A stretch of DNA of 8,001 nt from Verrucomicrobia bacterium UBA673 (GCA_002299785.1 DBNL01000059.1:1-8001), one strand, 5' to 3'. Positions 1-7,040 are shown, numbered from the stretch's first letter. Made by a program: numbers and translations. Notes: a model not told the origin generated them from the letters alone.

Positions 1-2423
1 CCGTCTGAATCCTTTTTGGGTGGCTCGAGTTTCTTGGCCCACTCCTCGAAATTGCCGGACCAGTCGCCGAGGTTGCGGATAGCCAACATAGAAATGTTGG
101 AAGAAATCTGCTGCTCGATCTCCGCGAGCGACTCGCCGGTTTTCTCCGTCTCCATCTCGCGAGAGACCTCACCGTACTGCCCCTTGCCGGTGCGCTCGTA
201 AAAGCGGCTGATCTCGCCCTGCAACTCAACCGCCTTGGCCTGCGTGCGGCCCTGCGACTTGGTGAAGCGACCGTTGGCGCGGGTGTGGCGCTCCGGCAGA
301 TCATCCGGCGTCAGGCCGATGGTTTCCTGGATGATATCCTTGATTTTTTTGCGCAGTGCCATTTCCTCTTTACTTATTTTGCGCAGCCGTTGGGACAGCG
401 TAAGCGCCTGAAGGTTGTCGAGGTCCTTATTCACCTTGTCCTGCAAATCGGCCAGCTCGTCTAACGCCTCCTCCTCCTCCTCGAGCGCGTCGGCGAGCTT
501 CTCTTTTTTCTCCTGCGGCTCGCCGCCCTCCTGCGCCTCGCCGAGCTTGGACTGAGCCTGCTTCATCTGCTGATCGGCCAGCTCGTTCATCTTTTGCATG
601 TTCTGCGCCCAGTCGCGCAGGGTCTGCTCGTCGAAGGCTGGATTGCGCATGGCCTCCATCAACGCCTTTGCTCCCTCCTTCGCAAGGTCTTTCAAGTCCT
701 GCGCGTTCTCCCTCTGATCCTCGGCGGTTTTCTCGATCTTCTCATTGGTCTTGCGCTTGGCCAGTGTATCTTCGTCCGCCTTGGCCAACTCACGCGTGTC
801 CTCGGCGATGTCTTCCTCAGCGCGCGAAACCTCCTCGAGGTTCTCCAGGATTTCCTCCAGTTTTTGCCGAACCATCTCGGCGTGATCCTCAATGCCGAGG
901 ATGTGCAGCCTATACAGCATCGTGCGGCTTGGCTTACGACCGGGCAGATGGTCGGTCGCCCAGGCGGCAAGCTCAACGGTCGTGTCCCTACCGATGCCAA
1001 GCACTGCGGGACTGAAATGAAAATCGGCCTCAAACTCGGTCTCCTGCGTGCCGTTGGCCAAAACCGTGAGCGCGGCGGGGATTTGCGGCGGCGACTCCTC
1101 TGCCTGGCCAAGCGTACGCCACTCGAGGCCGGCCTCCTTCACGCCGAAGTCGTCGCGGACGGTGGCGTTCAACTCAAGCACCTCGGTCTCGAGAATGGCC
1201 AGGTCGCGGCCCAGCGTGCCTAGGTCGGGTCGCGGCGCAATATCGTCGATCGCCTCAACGTTCAACTGCCACTCGGCCGCCTCGGCAATGTCATGTTTGT
1301 CGCGCCAAGTGAAGGCAAAATGCGACGTGCCTCCAACCTCATACGCCAAGCTGGAAAAATTATCATTACGAACGCTCATCGGCTTGGCCACCTCGTCAAC
1401 CGTCACCTGCGCGTGGTTAAGCTCGCGAGAGACACGGCCCTGGAACGACACCTTGCTACCTCGCAGCACCGGCAGGAAAGCCGCCTGCACCATCTCGTTT
1501 TGCACCGGGTGCTGCAAGTACTCGGGCAGCTCGATGCGGGCATGCAGTTCGCGCATCGCCGGGCGTTGCACCGGGCGTATCTCGACCGCGTGCCGGGCGT
1601 CGCCGACCTTCACCGTGAGGGCGCCGTCCTCGACCTTACCGGAGACGGTGAAATTCACGTTGGTGCCGGCGATATCGGCTCTTATCGGCTTGCTGTCGTT
1701 AAACCGTGCCGAGGCGGCGCCAGGTTTCCAAACCCACGAGCGGTACTCAACCGCGCCGTTGACATCGAACGCCTCGCCCTTGGCCACGACCATCTCGACG
1801 GGAAACCCGGTGAGCCGAACGAGCGTGTGCCTCGAAATGTCGGCCGCCGGCAGCCCCCAGCGCTGAAGTGTGTTCCAGCCAGCCTGTGGGATAATCGCCC
1901 AGGCGACGACCGCCACCGTAACAAGACCCGCCGCGATGATGGCCCTCTGCCGCGCTGGCCGCGGACTGACCGTTTGCTTGAAATCGAGCTTCAGCGCCTC
2001 ACCGGCGACCTGGCTAATAGCCGCCTCGTAAAGCGCGGGGGAGAAAATGGCCGGGCGTTTTTCCTCATCGGCCAACTCGACGATGCCGAGCAACCGGTCG
2101 CCTAGGCGCCGATACCGCCGTTGCACCAACTTGGCCAAGGCGCGCGTGTCGCGTTTGTGGAACACCCATCGCGAGAGCCACCAAACCACCGAGGCGACCG
2201 AGGTTCCCACACCGGCAGCGAGCAGGCTAAGCCTCAGCCAACTCGGGCTGTCCCATAGGCGGTCGGAGAAAAAAAGGACGAGATACGAACCGAACAACCC
2301 GGCCGCCGCGAGGCACACCGCCATCGCCGTCTCGACACGCCACAGCCGACGCTCCACCAATGTGAATTGCTGATGCAACTCATCCGGGAGATCTTTACGG
2401 GAAAACTTTTCCTTGCGGCTCAT
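1..2423 (-). CDS. DUF4175-like membrane-anchored coiled-coil protein (C-terminus cut off by window edge)
   Basis: The reading frame is open from an ATG at 2423 down to the left edge: 807 residues and no stop, so the C-terminus is missing. Three hydrophobic segments lie at about residues 33-52, 63-84 and 160-178. A beta-rich region follows (about 190-505), with phrases such as ELPEYL (298-303), the Gly-Ser turn RGSKVSF (321-327) and RDDFGVKEAGLEWR (423-436). A long, highly charged, Glu/Lys-rich coiled coil runs from about 511 to 705. This order (N-terminal membrane helices, Ig-like repeats, long charged helix) is that of DUF4175-type proteins of about 800-1000 residues, found in alphaproteobacteria, planctomycetes and Verrucomicrobia. 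Their function is unknown. In PVC genomes such genes often sit beside MoxR ATPase, DUF58 and BatA-type genes, which may lie off the left edge (inference). No Shine-Dalgarno sequence precedes the ATG. The family name is from remembered architecture and was not searched. The frame itself is certain. Confidence 0.85.
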   Translation of the reverse strand, partial: MSRKEKFSRKDLPDELHQQFTLVERRLWRVETAMAVCLAAAGLFGSYLVLFFSDRLWDSPSWLRLSLLAAGVGTSVASVVWWLSRWVFHKRDTRALAKLVQRRYRRLGDRLLGIVELADEEKRPAIFSPALYEAAISQVAGEALKLDFKQTVSPRPARQRAIIAAGLVTVAVVAWAIIPQAGWNTLQRWGLPAADISRHTLVRLTGFPVEMVVAKGEAFDVNGAVEYRSWVWKPGAASARFNDSKPIRADIAGTNVNFTVSGKVEDGALTVKVGDARHAVEIRPVQRPAMRELHARIELPEYLQHPVQNEMVQAAFLPVLRGSKVSFQGRVSRELNHAQVTVDEVAKPMSVRNDNFSSLAYEVGGTSHFAFTWRDKHDIAEAAEWQLNVEAIDDIAPRPDLGTLGRDLAILETEVLELNATVRDDFGVKEAGLEWRTLGQAEESPPQIPAALTVLANGTQETEFEADFHFSPAVLGIGRDTTVELAAWATDHLPGRKPSRTMLYRLHILGIEDHAEMVRQKLEEILENLEEVSRAEEDIAEDTRELAKADEDTLAKRKTNEKIEKTAEDQRENAQDLKDLAKEGAKALMEAMRNPAFDEQTLRDWAQNMQKMNELADQQMKQAQSKLGEAQEGGEPQEKKEKLADALEEEEEALDELADLQDKVNKDLDNLQALTLSQRLRKISKEEMALRKKIKDIIQETIGLTPDDLPERHTRANGRFTKSQGRTQAKAVELQGEISRFYERTGKGQYGEVSREMETEKTGESLAEIEQQISSNISMLAIRNLGDWSGNFEEWAKKLEPPKKDSD

Positions 2424-2468
2424 TTCGACAAACAAATCAAGCGGTGCGGTAGTCTAGTCATACACCGC

Positions 2469-2497
2469 CCCAACGCAATGCGGAATTTGCCTTTGGG
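2469..2497 (-). terminator. imperfect stem-loop between hydrolase and DUF4175-like gene
   Basis: CCCAA (2469-2473) pairs with TTGGG (2493-2497) and GCAA (2475-2478) pairs with TTGC (2487-2490). A small asymmetric internal loop separates the two stems and the apical loop has 8 bases. On the minus strand it begins 12 bases past the hydrolase stop codon. No T-tract follows, so it does not qualify as a canonical intrinsic terminator. It could be a weak 3' end structure or chance. Confidence 0.22.
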
Positions 2498-2509
2498 AGT
2501 GATTAGAGG

Positions 2510-3409
2510 CTAAGGGACGTGTAGTGCGTCCTTCAACCAAACTCGGAGTTTTTCGCGGGCTAGGCTCGGGCGGAGAAGCCATGCGTCGTTGTGGTTACGG
2601 AAACCGGTTTCGGCGAAAGTGATGTTTTCATTAAGTTCGGTGGATTCGATCCATTTTTTTGTCGCCTCAAGGTTGAGTTGAAAGCCGGTGATTTCGTGGC
2701 AGATAAATTGAGGGCGCTTGGCTAAACGTTTAAGTCTGGCGAGGGCGGAATCGCGGTCGGAGGCAGGGTAAGGCCAAGTGTGGATACCATCGTAGTGACT
2801 GTATGGAATGAAGGCCCGCCATAGTTTGGCGGTTTCGTTATCGTACAGTCCAAGGTAGTTGCAGGCAATGGCACCACGAGAGAATCCGCACAGGATCACC
2901 CGGTCAGGGTCGCCTCCGTATTTTTTGCAAATCCACGGGACGGCTTTGCGGCAGTAATCCAACGTTGGCTGCGCGGTACGATTTTCGGCGTCGCCCCACC
3001 AAGTGAGCGCAATATCATCTCCATTAACATTTAGGTAAGGCAGGCATACCCAAATGAAGCCGCGTCCGCCGGAGATTCCGTAACCCATCTTGCTACCTTC
3101 AGGCCGGCCGGTACTAATGTCACCGTTGGCTCCTTGGTATTTGTTCCCAGCATATTCGATGAGCACCGGATAGCTTTTGCATTTTACCCAATCAACAGGC
3201 AGATAGGTGACATGATAAACGCCAGTCTGATCGTAGCCGGGGATAGTCTGCTTAACTCGCCGGCCGGCATCCGGTTGACCAGTTTCCAGCCTAGGGATGG
3301 TGAGATCCTGCTCGACCGAGCGGATATCAGGCACCTCTGCGCGAACCAAGGACAGGGCAGCAACGAAGCCAAGCACACTAAGCCTATTTTTTGTCGAAAA
3401 AAACGTCAC
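2510..3409 (-). CDS. secreted alpha/beta-hydrolase-fold esterase-like protein
   Basis: This 299-residue protein starts with GTG at 3409. The start is chosen because it gives a full signal peptide: a basic n-region (KNR at 7-9), a hydrophobic core (about 10-22) and a likely cleavage after LVRA (residue 24). The mature protein has the nucleophile elbow CGFSRGA (174-180), so Ser177 is the predicted nucleophile. His273 in RNHNDAW is the likely catalytic histidine. The usual acid-bearing segment after strand 7 is degenerate here (FICHEITGF, 236-243), so the acid is uncertain. A tandem Gly-rich strand (GISGGRGFIWVCLPY, 111-125) fits the oxyanion side. It probably hydrolyses an ester or acyl substrate outside the cytoplasm, but the substrate is unknown. 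The gene is divergent from the small basic protein gene and lies 86 bases before the DUF4175-like gene on the same strand. Its composition is less GC-rich than its neighbours, and no Shine-Dalgarno sequence is seen. Confidence 0.85.
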   Translation of the reverse strand: MTFFSTKNRLSVLGFVAALSLVRAEVPDIRSVEQDLTIPRLETGQPDAGRRVKQTIPGYDQTGVYHVTYLPVDWVKCKSYPVLIEYAGNKYQGANGDISTGRPEGSKMGYGISGGRGFIWVCLPYLNVNGDDIALTWWGDAENRTAQPTLDYCRKAVPWICKKYGGDPDRVILCGFSRGAIACNYLGLYDNETAKLWRAFIPYSHYDGIHTWPYPASDRDSALARLKRLAKRPQFICHEITGFQLNLEATKKWIESTELNENITFAETGFRNHNDAWLLRPSLAREKLRVWLKDALHVP

Positions 3410-3565
3410 GATAGAAGCAGTACTTGGCCAAGCGTGCCCTTTGAGGAAGAAGCAGAAAAGCCTGTATTTGTAGCAAAATATCCGGTTGCAATCGAAGTTG
3501 GGTGTGGTAGTTTCCCGCGCCCGCTCACCGGGCGGCGAGACTCTAAATCGTTTATCTTTTAAAAA
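3410..3565. promoter_or_regulatory. divergent intergenic region, probable promoters in both directions
   Basis: This 156-base spacer separates divergent genes, so it must serve leftward (hydrolase) and rightward (small basic protein operon) transcription. Its centre, about 3455-3480, is more AT-rich than the flanks. A palindromic TTGCAA at 3486-3491 could act as a -35 element either way, but no convincing -10 hexamer lies at 16-18 bases on either side. The right part holds a GC-rich hairpin (separate entry). I see no operator repeat or riboswitch fold. Confidence 0.4.
3518..3534 (+). other. GC hairpin in the leader of the small basic protein gene
   Basis: A perfect 6-bp stem, CGCCCG (3518-3523) with CGGGCG (3529-3534), closes on the 5-base loop CTCAC. 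It lies 31 bases before the ATG at 3566. It is followed by an AT-rich stretch with no T-run long enough for a terminator. If it is transcribed it would form a small stable leader hairpin. No known leader family is recognised, and a stem this short may be chance in GC-rich DNA. Confidence 0.35.
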
Positions 3566-3721
3566 ATGTCACAACATCCCAGCCTGAAAGTCGGTGGTGC
3601 CGCTGAAGCCAAGCGCACTGTGCTAACCCGTTATGAGCGCGTGGAACTGCTGCGCAAACGCGGTGAACTCAAGGAGAACGACCGCATCACCGGCCTGAAA
3701 AAGACCAAGCCGGACGAATAA
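3566..3721 (+). CDS. Chlamydia/Verrucomicrobia-type small basic protein (51 aa)
   Basis: The 51-residue product starts MSQHPSLKVGG and ends KKTKPDE. It is rich in Lys/Arg, with a central helix-like segment TVLTRYERVELLRKRGE (18-34) and the tail phrase NDRITGLKKTKP (38-49). This matches my memory of the small basic protein family restricted mainly to Chlamydiae and Verrucomicrobia (NCBI/TIGRFAM TIGR04137, number from memory). Typical members read MS-HPSL near the start and R-ERV--L---G near the middle. Its function is not established. Small size, positive charge and the rRNA-modifying enzyme gene immediately downstream suggest a ribosome or RNA link (inference). The ATG is preceded by an A-run and has no Shine-Dalgarno sequence. 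It heads the plus-strand run, 55 bases before the pseudouridine synthase gene. Its short length makes it easy to miss in automated calls. Confidence 0.88.
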   Translation: MSQHPSLKVGGAAEAKRTVLTRYERVELLRKRGELKENDRITGLKKTKPDE

Positions 3722-3776
3722 TCTCCTCAGATTCCGTTGTCTGCCCGCCACTGACCGCACCGTATTTGCCTCCCCT

Positions 3777-4523
3777 ATGGTGATGGTTCGTCTGCAAAAG
3801 TTTCTCTCCGAGGCCGGGGTGACTTCTCGCCGTGAGGGCGAAAAGCTGATACTCGCAGGTCGCGTCACGGTCGATGGCCAAGTCGTCCGGCTGCTTGGCA
3901 CCAAGATTCATCCCCTCAAGAACGAAGTATCGGTAGATGGCAACCCGGCCCGCGCCAAGGCCAAGCGGTTCGTCGCCTTTAACAAGCCTACCAAGATTCT
4001 CTGTACCCGCCACGACACGCACGATCGCCGAACGGTATTTGACCTTTTGCCGGCGAACTGGGGGCACCTGTTCACCATCGGCCGGCTCGACGCCGACAGC
4101 GAGGGGCTGATCCTGCTGACCAACGATGGTGAGTTTTGCCAGAAGGTGGCTCACCCGAGCCACGGCCTGCTCAAGACCTATCACGTGACACTGGCCAAGC
4201 GGCTCGAACTGGAGACACTGAAGCAGCTCACGGTTGGACTGCGCGATAATGGGGATTTTCTGAAAGCCAAGAGCGCCCGCCTACTCTCCGCCAACAACAC
4301 ACGTAGCGAAGCGGAAGTCGTGCTGGCCGAGGGGAAAAACCGAGAGGTGCGCCGGATGTTTAAAGTACTTGGCCTCGGTGTTTTGCGCCTGCAAAGGATG
4401 GCGGTCGGTCCCATAAAGCTGGGCGAACTGCCACTCGGCAAGTGGCGCATGCTCAGCCGTGCCGAGGTCACATCGTGCCTCAAGCCGCGCGGAAAATCTC
4501 CTCGTCCCCCTCGGCGGAATTGA
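3777..4523 (+). CDS. rRNA pseudouridine synthase, RluB/RsuA family
   Basis: The 248-residue enzyme isomerises a specific uridine to pseudouridine in ribosomal RNA. Residues 4-50 form an S4 RNA-binding domain (RLQKFLSEAGVTSRREGEKLI). The catalytic domain carries the family signature GRLDADSEGLILLTNDG (102-118), with Asp105 as the catalytic aspartate. It also has KTYHVTL (133-139), where Tyr135 is the usual conserved active-site tyrosine, and the C-terminal GKNREVRRM (186-194). Length and motifs are closest to RluB, which modifies 23S rRNA in helix 89-93, but RsuA (16S) cannot be excluded by eye, so no symbol is given. The C-terminal tail is short and basic (GKSPRPPRR). ATG 3777 and ATG 3783 are both in frame. 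The first is used here, though neither has a Shine-Dalgarno sequence. The bases just before the start are pyrimidines only. It sits 33 bases before the SH3 gene. Confidence 0.94.
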   Translation: MVMVRLQKFLSEAGVTSRREGEKLILAGRVTVDGQVVRLLGTKIHPLKNEVSVDGNPARAKAKRFVAFNKPTKILCTRHDTHDRRTVFDLLPANWGHLFTIGRLDADSEGLILLTNDGEFCQKVAHPSHGLLKTYHVTLAKRLELETLKQLTVGLRDNGDFLKAKSARLLSANNTRSEAEVVLAEGKNREVRRMFKVLGLGVLRLQRMAVGPIKLGELPLGKWRMLSRAEVTSCLKPRGKSPRPPRRN

Positions 4524-4556
4524 CACCGGTGGGGCGACGTTTCACACTGCTGCCCC

Positions 4557-5672
4557 GTGAAACCACTTGGTCGTTTGCTCATCCCCGCCCTGACGTTGCT
4601 GGTTGCCGTTTCAAGCTTGAGCGCGAAGGACGTCGTCAGCGAAGTCACCCCCCACGAGACAGGCACCGTCTCGGCCGACCGAGTCAACGTCCGCGCCCGG
4701 GCCAGCCTTATCGGCGAACGCGTGGCTCACCTTCGCAAGGGCGACCGAGTGACCGTTCTCGCCAAAGTGACCGTCGCACCCCCGCGTAAGGGCGAGCCAG
4801 CCAACTGGCTCAAAATCGCCATGCCGACCGCCGGCCAGACATGGGTGCACATGAGCTTCATCAAAGAGAGTAAAGTGACTGCCAAAAGACTCAACGTCCG
4901 CGCTGGGGGCAGCGAGCGCTTCAGCATCATCGGCCGACTAACCAAGGGCGATACCGTGAAGGAAAAACGCACCGCCGGTGACTGGATTGAGATCGAACAT
5001 CCCGCAGGAGCCCATGCCTACATCGCGGCCAAGTTCATCGAACTTGGCCAGGCCGCAGAGGAGGCCAAGCCGGAGAAAACTTCCGAGGCGAAGCCGACTG
5101 GGGAGACCGAAACGGAAGAGCCAAAAGAAACTCCTGAGGCCAAGCCAGCCGCCGAGGACGCAAAGGAGCCGGTGGAAGCCAATGGCAAGCCGGAAGAATC
5201 GAATGAAACCACCGAACCAGGAGACATGCCGGAGCCTCCAGCACCGGAAGTAGTGGTGGTCGATGCCCCCGAGTCCGGCGACGCGCAAAAGCCGCCGATG
5301 GGCAACCCTGAGGATGCCGAGGAAACCAAGCCGGAACCAGCCACTGCGGTCGACGACACGAAATTGCCAGTCCCGCCACCGCGTATCGTCACACGCGAGG
5401 GAAACATCAAACGACGCTTCTTCCGCAGCCCAAAAGCCCCAAGCCGGTTCGAGTTGATCAACGACAATGGCCTCACCATCAACTATCTCTACTCATCCGA
5501 CTCCGGGCCGCTCAAGTCAACCAAAGGCGAGGACGGTGAGCCAATCACCTTCAAGCACCTGATGAATATGCTGCGCAACCGCAGGGTCATCCTGACCGGC
5601 ATCGAAGCCGTGGACCCTCGCTGGCCCTCGCTGCCGCTGCTAGACGTGCGTACGCTCAAGACGCTTCCCTGA
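4557..5672 (+). CDS. secreted protein with two bacterial SH3 domains, acidic linker and unknown C-terminal domain
   Basis: The 371-residue protein starts at GTG 4557, the only start giving a signal peptide (KPLGR, then hydrophobic LLIPALTLLVAVSSLSA, cleavage near residue 23). Two SH3b repeats follow, at about 36-105 and 107-162. Each opens with the family phrase RVNVRA or RLNVRA (42-47, 111-116), continues with a KGD turn (61-63, 130-132) and ends in W-x-x-I/H plus FI. SH3b domains commonly bind peptidoglycan or other envelope ligands, so a periplasmic or envelope role is likely. Residues 165-275 are a Glu/Pro/Lys-rich disordered linker. Residues 276-371 form a compact, unassigned domain with INYLYSS (308-314) and RRVILTGIEAVDPRWPSLP (342-360), resembling an OB-like tail I recall from other Verrucomicrobia SH3 proteins (weak memory). 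The stop codon shares its last base with the folD start, implying translational coupling. No Shine-Dalgarno sequence is seen. Confidence 0.9.
   Translation: MKPLGRLLIPALTLLVAVSSLSAKDVVSEVTPHETGTVSADRVNVRARASLIGERVAHLRKGDRVTVLAKVTVAPPRKGEPANWLKIAMPTAGQTWVHMSFIKESKVTAKRLNVRAGGSERFSIIGRLTKGDTVKEKRTAGDWIEIEHPAGAHAYIAAKFIELGQAAEEAKPEKTSEAKPTGETETEEPKETPEAKPAAEDAKEPVEANGKPEESNETTEPGDMPEPPAPEVVVVDAPESGDAQKPPMGNPEDAEETKPEPATAVDDTKLPVPPPRIVTREGNIKRRFFRSPKAPSRFELINDNGLTINYLYSSDSGPLKSTKGEDGEPITFKHLMNMLRNRRVILTGIEAVDPRWPSLPLLDVRTLKTLP
5049..5381 (+). repeat. low-complexity Glu/Pro/Lys-rich linker coding region
   Basis: This encodes residues 165-275 of the SH3 protein. The DNA repeats variants of GAGGCCAAGCCGGAG, giving Lys-Pro pairs at residues 171, 179, 196, 211, 245 and 258. 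The spacing is irregular, so it is compositional repetition and not a true tandem array. The encoded segment is strongly acidic and expected to be disordered, probably a flexible spacer between the SH3 domains and the C-terminal domain. Confidence 0.5.
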
Positions 5673-6571
5673 TGCTGACTGATAACCTGATAGACGGCCG
5701 CGCGATCGCCCAGGAGGTTCACGCGGAGACCGAGTCCCGTGTTGCTTCGCTCAAGTTAGCTGGCGTCGAACCGAGCCTTATGTTCATCCGCGTCGGGGAG
5801 GATCCAGCATCAAAGGTGTACGTCGGCATGAAGGAGCGCACCGCTGCCAGGCTCGGCATCCGCTCCGATACGACTGTGCTGCCGGAGAATACGCCGGAGA
5901 CCGGGTTGCTTGAGCTGCTCCGCAAACTCAACGCCGACTCCAGCGTACACGGCGTGCTCGTGCAATCACCGCTGCCTGTGCACATCAACGAAACGAACTT
6001 ATTCTCCGCCGTGTCGCCGGCCAAGGACGTCGACGGCTTTCACCCGATAAACGTCGGAAAACTAATGCTCGGCGAGGGTGGCGGTTTTGTGCCTTGCACA
6101 CCGGGCGGCGTGCACGAGTTGCTCATTCGCTCCGGCGTGACGATCGAGGGCGCGGAAGTGGTGATCCTCGGCCGGGGCAACATTGTTGGCAAGCCAATGG
6201 CGGCGATCCTTTGCCAAAAGGCCAAGTACGCCAACGCCACCGTCACGCTCTGTCACTCGCGTAGCCGAGACGTGGCGAAGTATTGTCGCCGGGCGGATAT
6301 CATCGTTGCTGCTATGGGCGTAGCGGGGTTCGTCAAGGCTAACATGGTAAAGCCGGGCGCAACAGTGATCGACGTCGGCGTCAATCGTGTCGATGATCCC
6401 GCCGCCGAGAAGGGCTACCGGCTTGTCGGTGATGTGGACTTCGCTGCCGTCCAACCAGTTGCCGGAAAAATCACCCCGAACCCTGGCGGCGTCGGCCCGA
6501 TGACAATCGCTATGCTCATGCGCAACACCGTCCGCGCCGCCGAACAGCAAACTGACGAGGGTGCCCGATAG
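5672..6571 (+). CDS. folD: bifunctional methylenetetrahydrofolate dehydrogenase / methenyltetrahydrofolate cyclohydrolase FolD
   Basis: FolD oxidises 5,10-methylene-THF to 5,10-methenyl-THF with NADP and hydrolyses it to 10-formyl-THF in the cytoplasm, feeding purine synthesis and initiator-tRNA formylation. The 299-residue length is normal (E. coli is 288). The catalytic set is intact and in E. coli numbering: Tyr50 and Lys54 (YVGMK), Gln98 (VQSPLP), Asp121 (KDVDGF). The dinucleotide loop is GRGNIVGKP (167-175) and the C-terminal signature PGGVGPMT spans 271-278. Two small departures are visible: Ser99 where Leu is most common, and Gly169 where Ser is most common in GRSNIVGKP. The start is firm because LIDGRAIA (6-13) is the usual FolD N-terminus. 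The ATG overlaps the SH3 stop by one base (TGATG), so translation probably depends on reinitiation. Confidence 0.97.
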   Translation: MLTDNLIDGRAIAQEVHAETESRVASLKLAGVEPSLMFIRVGEDPASKVYVGMKERTAARLGIRSDTTVLPENTPETGLLELLRKLNADSSVHGVLVQSPLPVHINETNLFSAVSPAKDVDGFHPINVGKLMLGEGGGFVPCTPGGVHELLIRSGVTIEGAEVVILGRGNIVGKPMAAILCQKAKYANATVTLCHSRSRDVAKYCRRADIIVAAMGVAGFVKANMVKPGATVIDVGVNRVDDPAAEKGYRLVGDVDFAAVQPVAGKITPNPGGVGPMTIAMLMRNTVRAAEQQTDEGAR

Positions 6572-6584
6572 ATTTAAAGACAGA

Positions 6585-7040
6585 ATGCAAGCATCCCGAA
6601 TACTCCCCGACCTACAATGCTCCGTGCTGTGCGAAGACGTGCGCCAGGAGGCCACCGGTAACTTTATCGCGCTGGGTATCATTGGCATGATCCGCGTGCC
6701 CAAGATGCCGATCGTCGCCGGCAAACTGTGCGTGTTCACCCGCTGGGTCGCCGGCGTAGGCGCGTTCCACGAGAACATCCGCCTCATCGCACCCGACCAG
6801 GAAACAGTCGTTTGCAAGTGCGAGACGAAGTTCGCCCTGCGCGACCCGGCGCATCACGCGACCAACATCGCAGTGTTTGCAGGCACCAAGTTTGAGACAC
6901 CCGGCGTCTACAACATCGAAGTGGTCGTGGATGATGTGATGAAGCTGCGCTACCCTATACCGGTGCTCGTCGTCGAGCCACCGCCCGGCGCGAAAAAGCC
7001 GGCCGAGGAAGATCCCGACGCGCCGAAGGAGAACATTTAG
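6585..7040 (+). CDS. DUF6941-like small protein of unknown function
   Basis: From ATG 6585 the product has 151 residues. A GTG at 6561 in the same frame would add 8 residues and overlap folD by 11 bases. ATG is preferred because the family-like core begins only at ILPDLQCSVLCEDVRQE. The pattern (short strand with Cys and acidic residues near the start, GNFIALGIIGMIRVP, then TRWVAGVGAFHENIRLIAP, and a final GVYNIEVVVDD with a hydrophobic strand) reads as a small all-beta sandwich. It resembles the remembered DUF6941 profile, whose function is unknown. There is no signal peptide or membrane helix, so it is probably cytoplasmic. The last 20 residues are Pro/Lys/Glu-rich and disordered. It lies 13 bases after folD and 31 bases before the kinase gene, consistent with one operon. 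The family assignment is by eye only. Confidence 0.8.
   Translation: MQASRILPDLQCSVLCEDVRQEATGNFIALGIIGMIRVPKMPIVAGKLCVFTRWVAGVGAFHENIRLIAPDQETVVCKCETKFALRDPAHHATNIAVFAGTKFETPGVYNIEVVVDDVMKLRYPIPVLVVEPPPGAKKPAEEDPDAPKENI

Noticed and set aside
594..2105. Long plus-strand open frames (209 and 270 residues at 594-1223 and 1293-2105) opposite the DUF4175-like gene
   Set aside because: The minus frame is open across all 807 codons and gives membrane helices and a coiled coil. The plus frames look like antisense shadows in GC-rich DNA, with no recognisable motif.
3463..3491. Possible promoter on the minus strand: TTGCAA with AATACA 17 bases later
   Set aside because: Only three of six bases match the -10 consensus. 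In an AT-rich spacer this is expected by chance.
3134..3562. Plus-strand 142-residue open frame overlapping the hydrolase start and the divergent spacer
   Set aside because: Most of it is antisense to a hydrolase with a clear nucleophile motif and signal peptide. The product has no domain and would end right before the small basic protein ATG.
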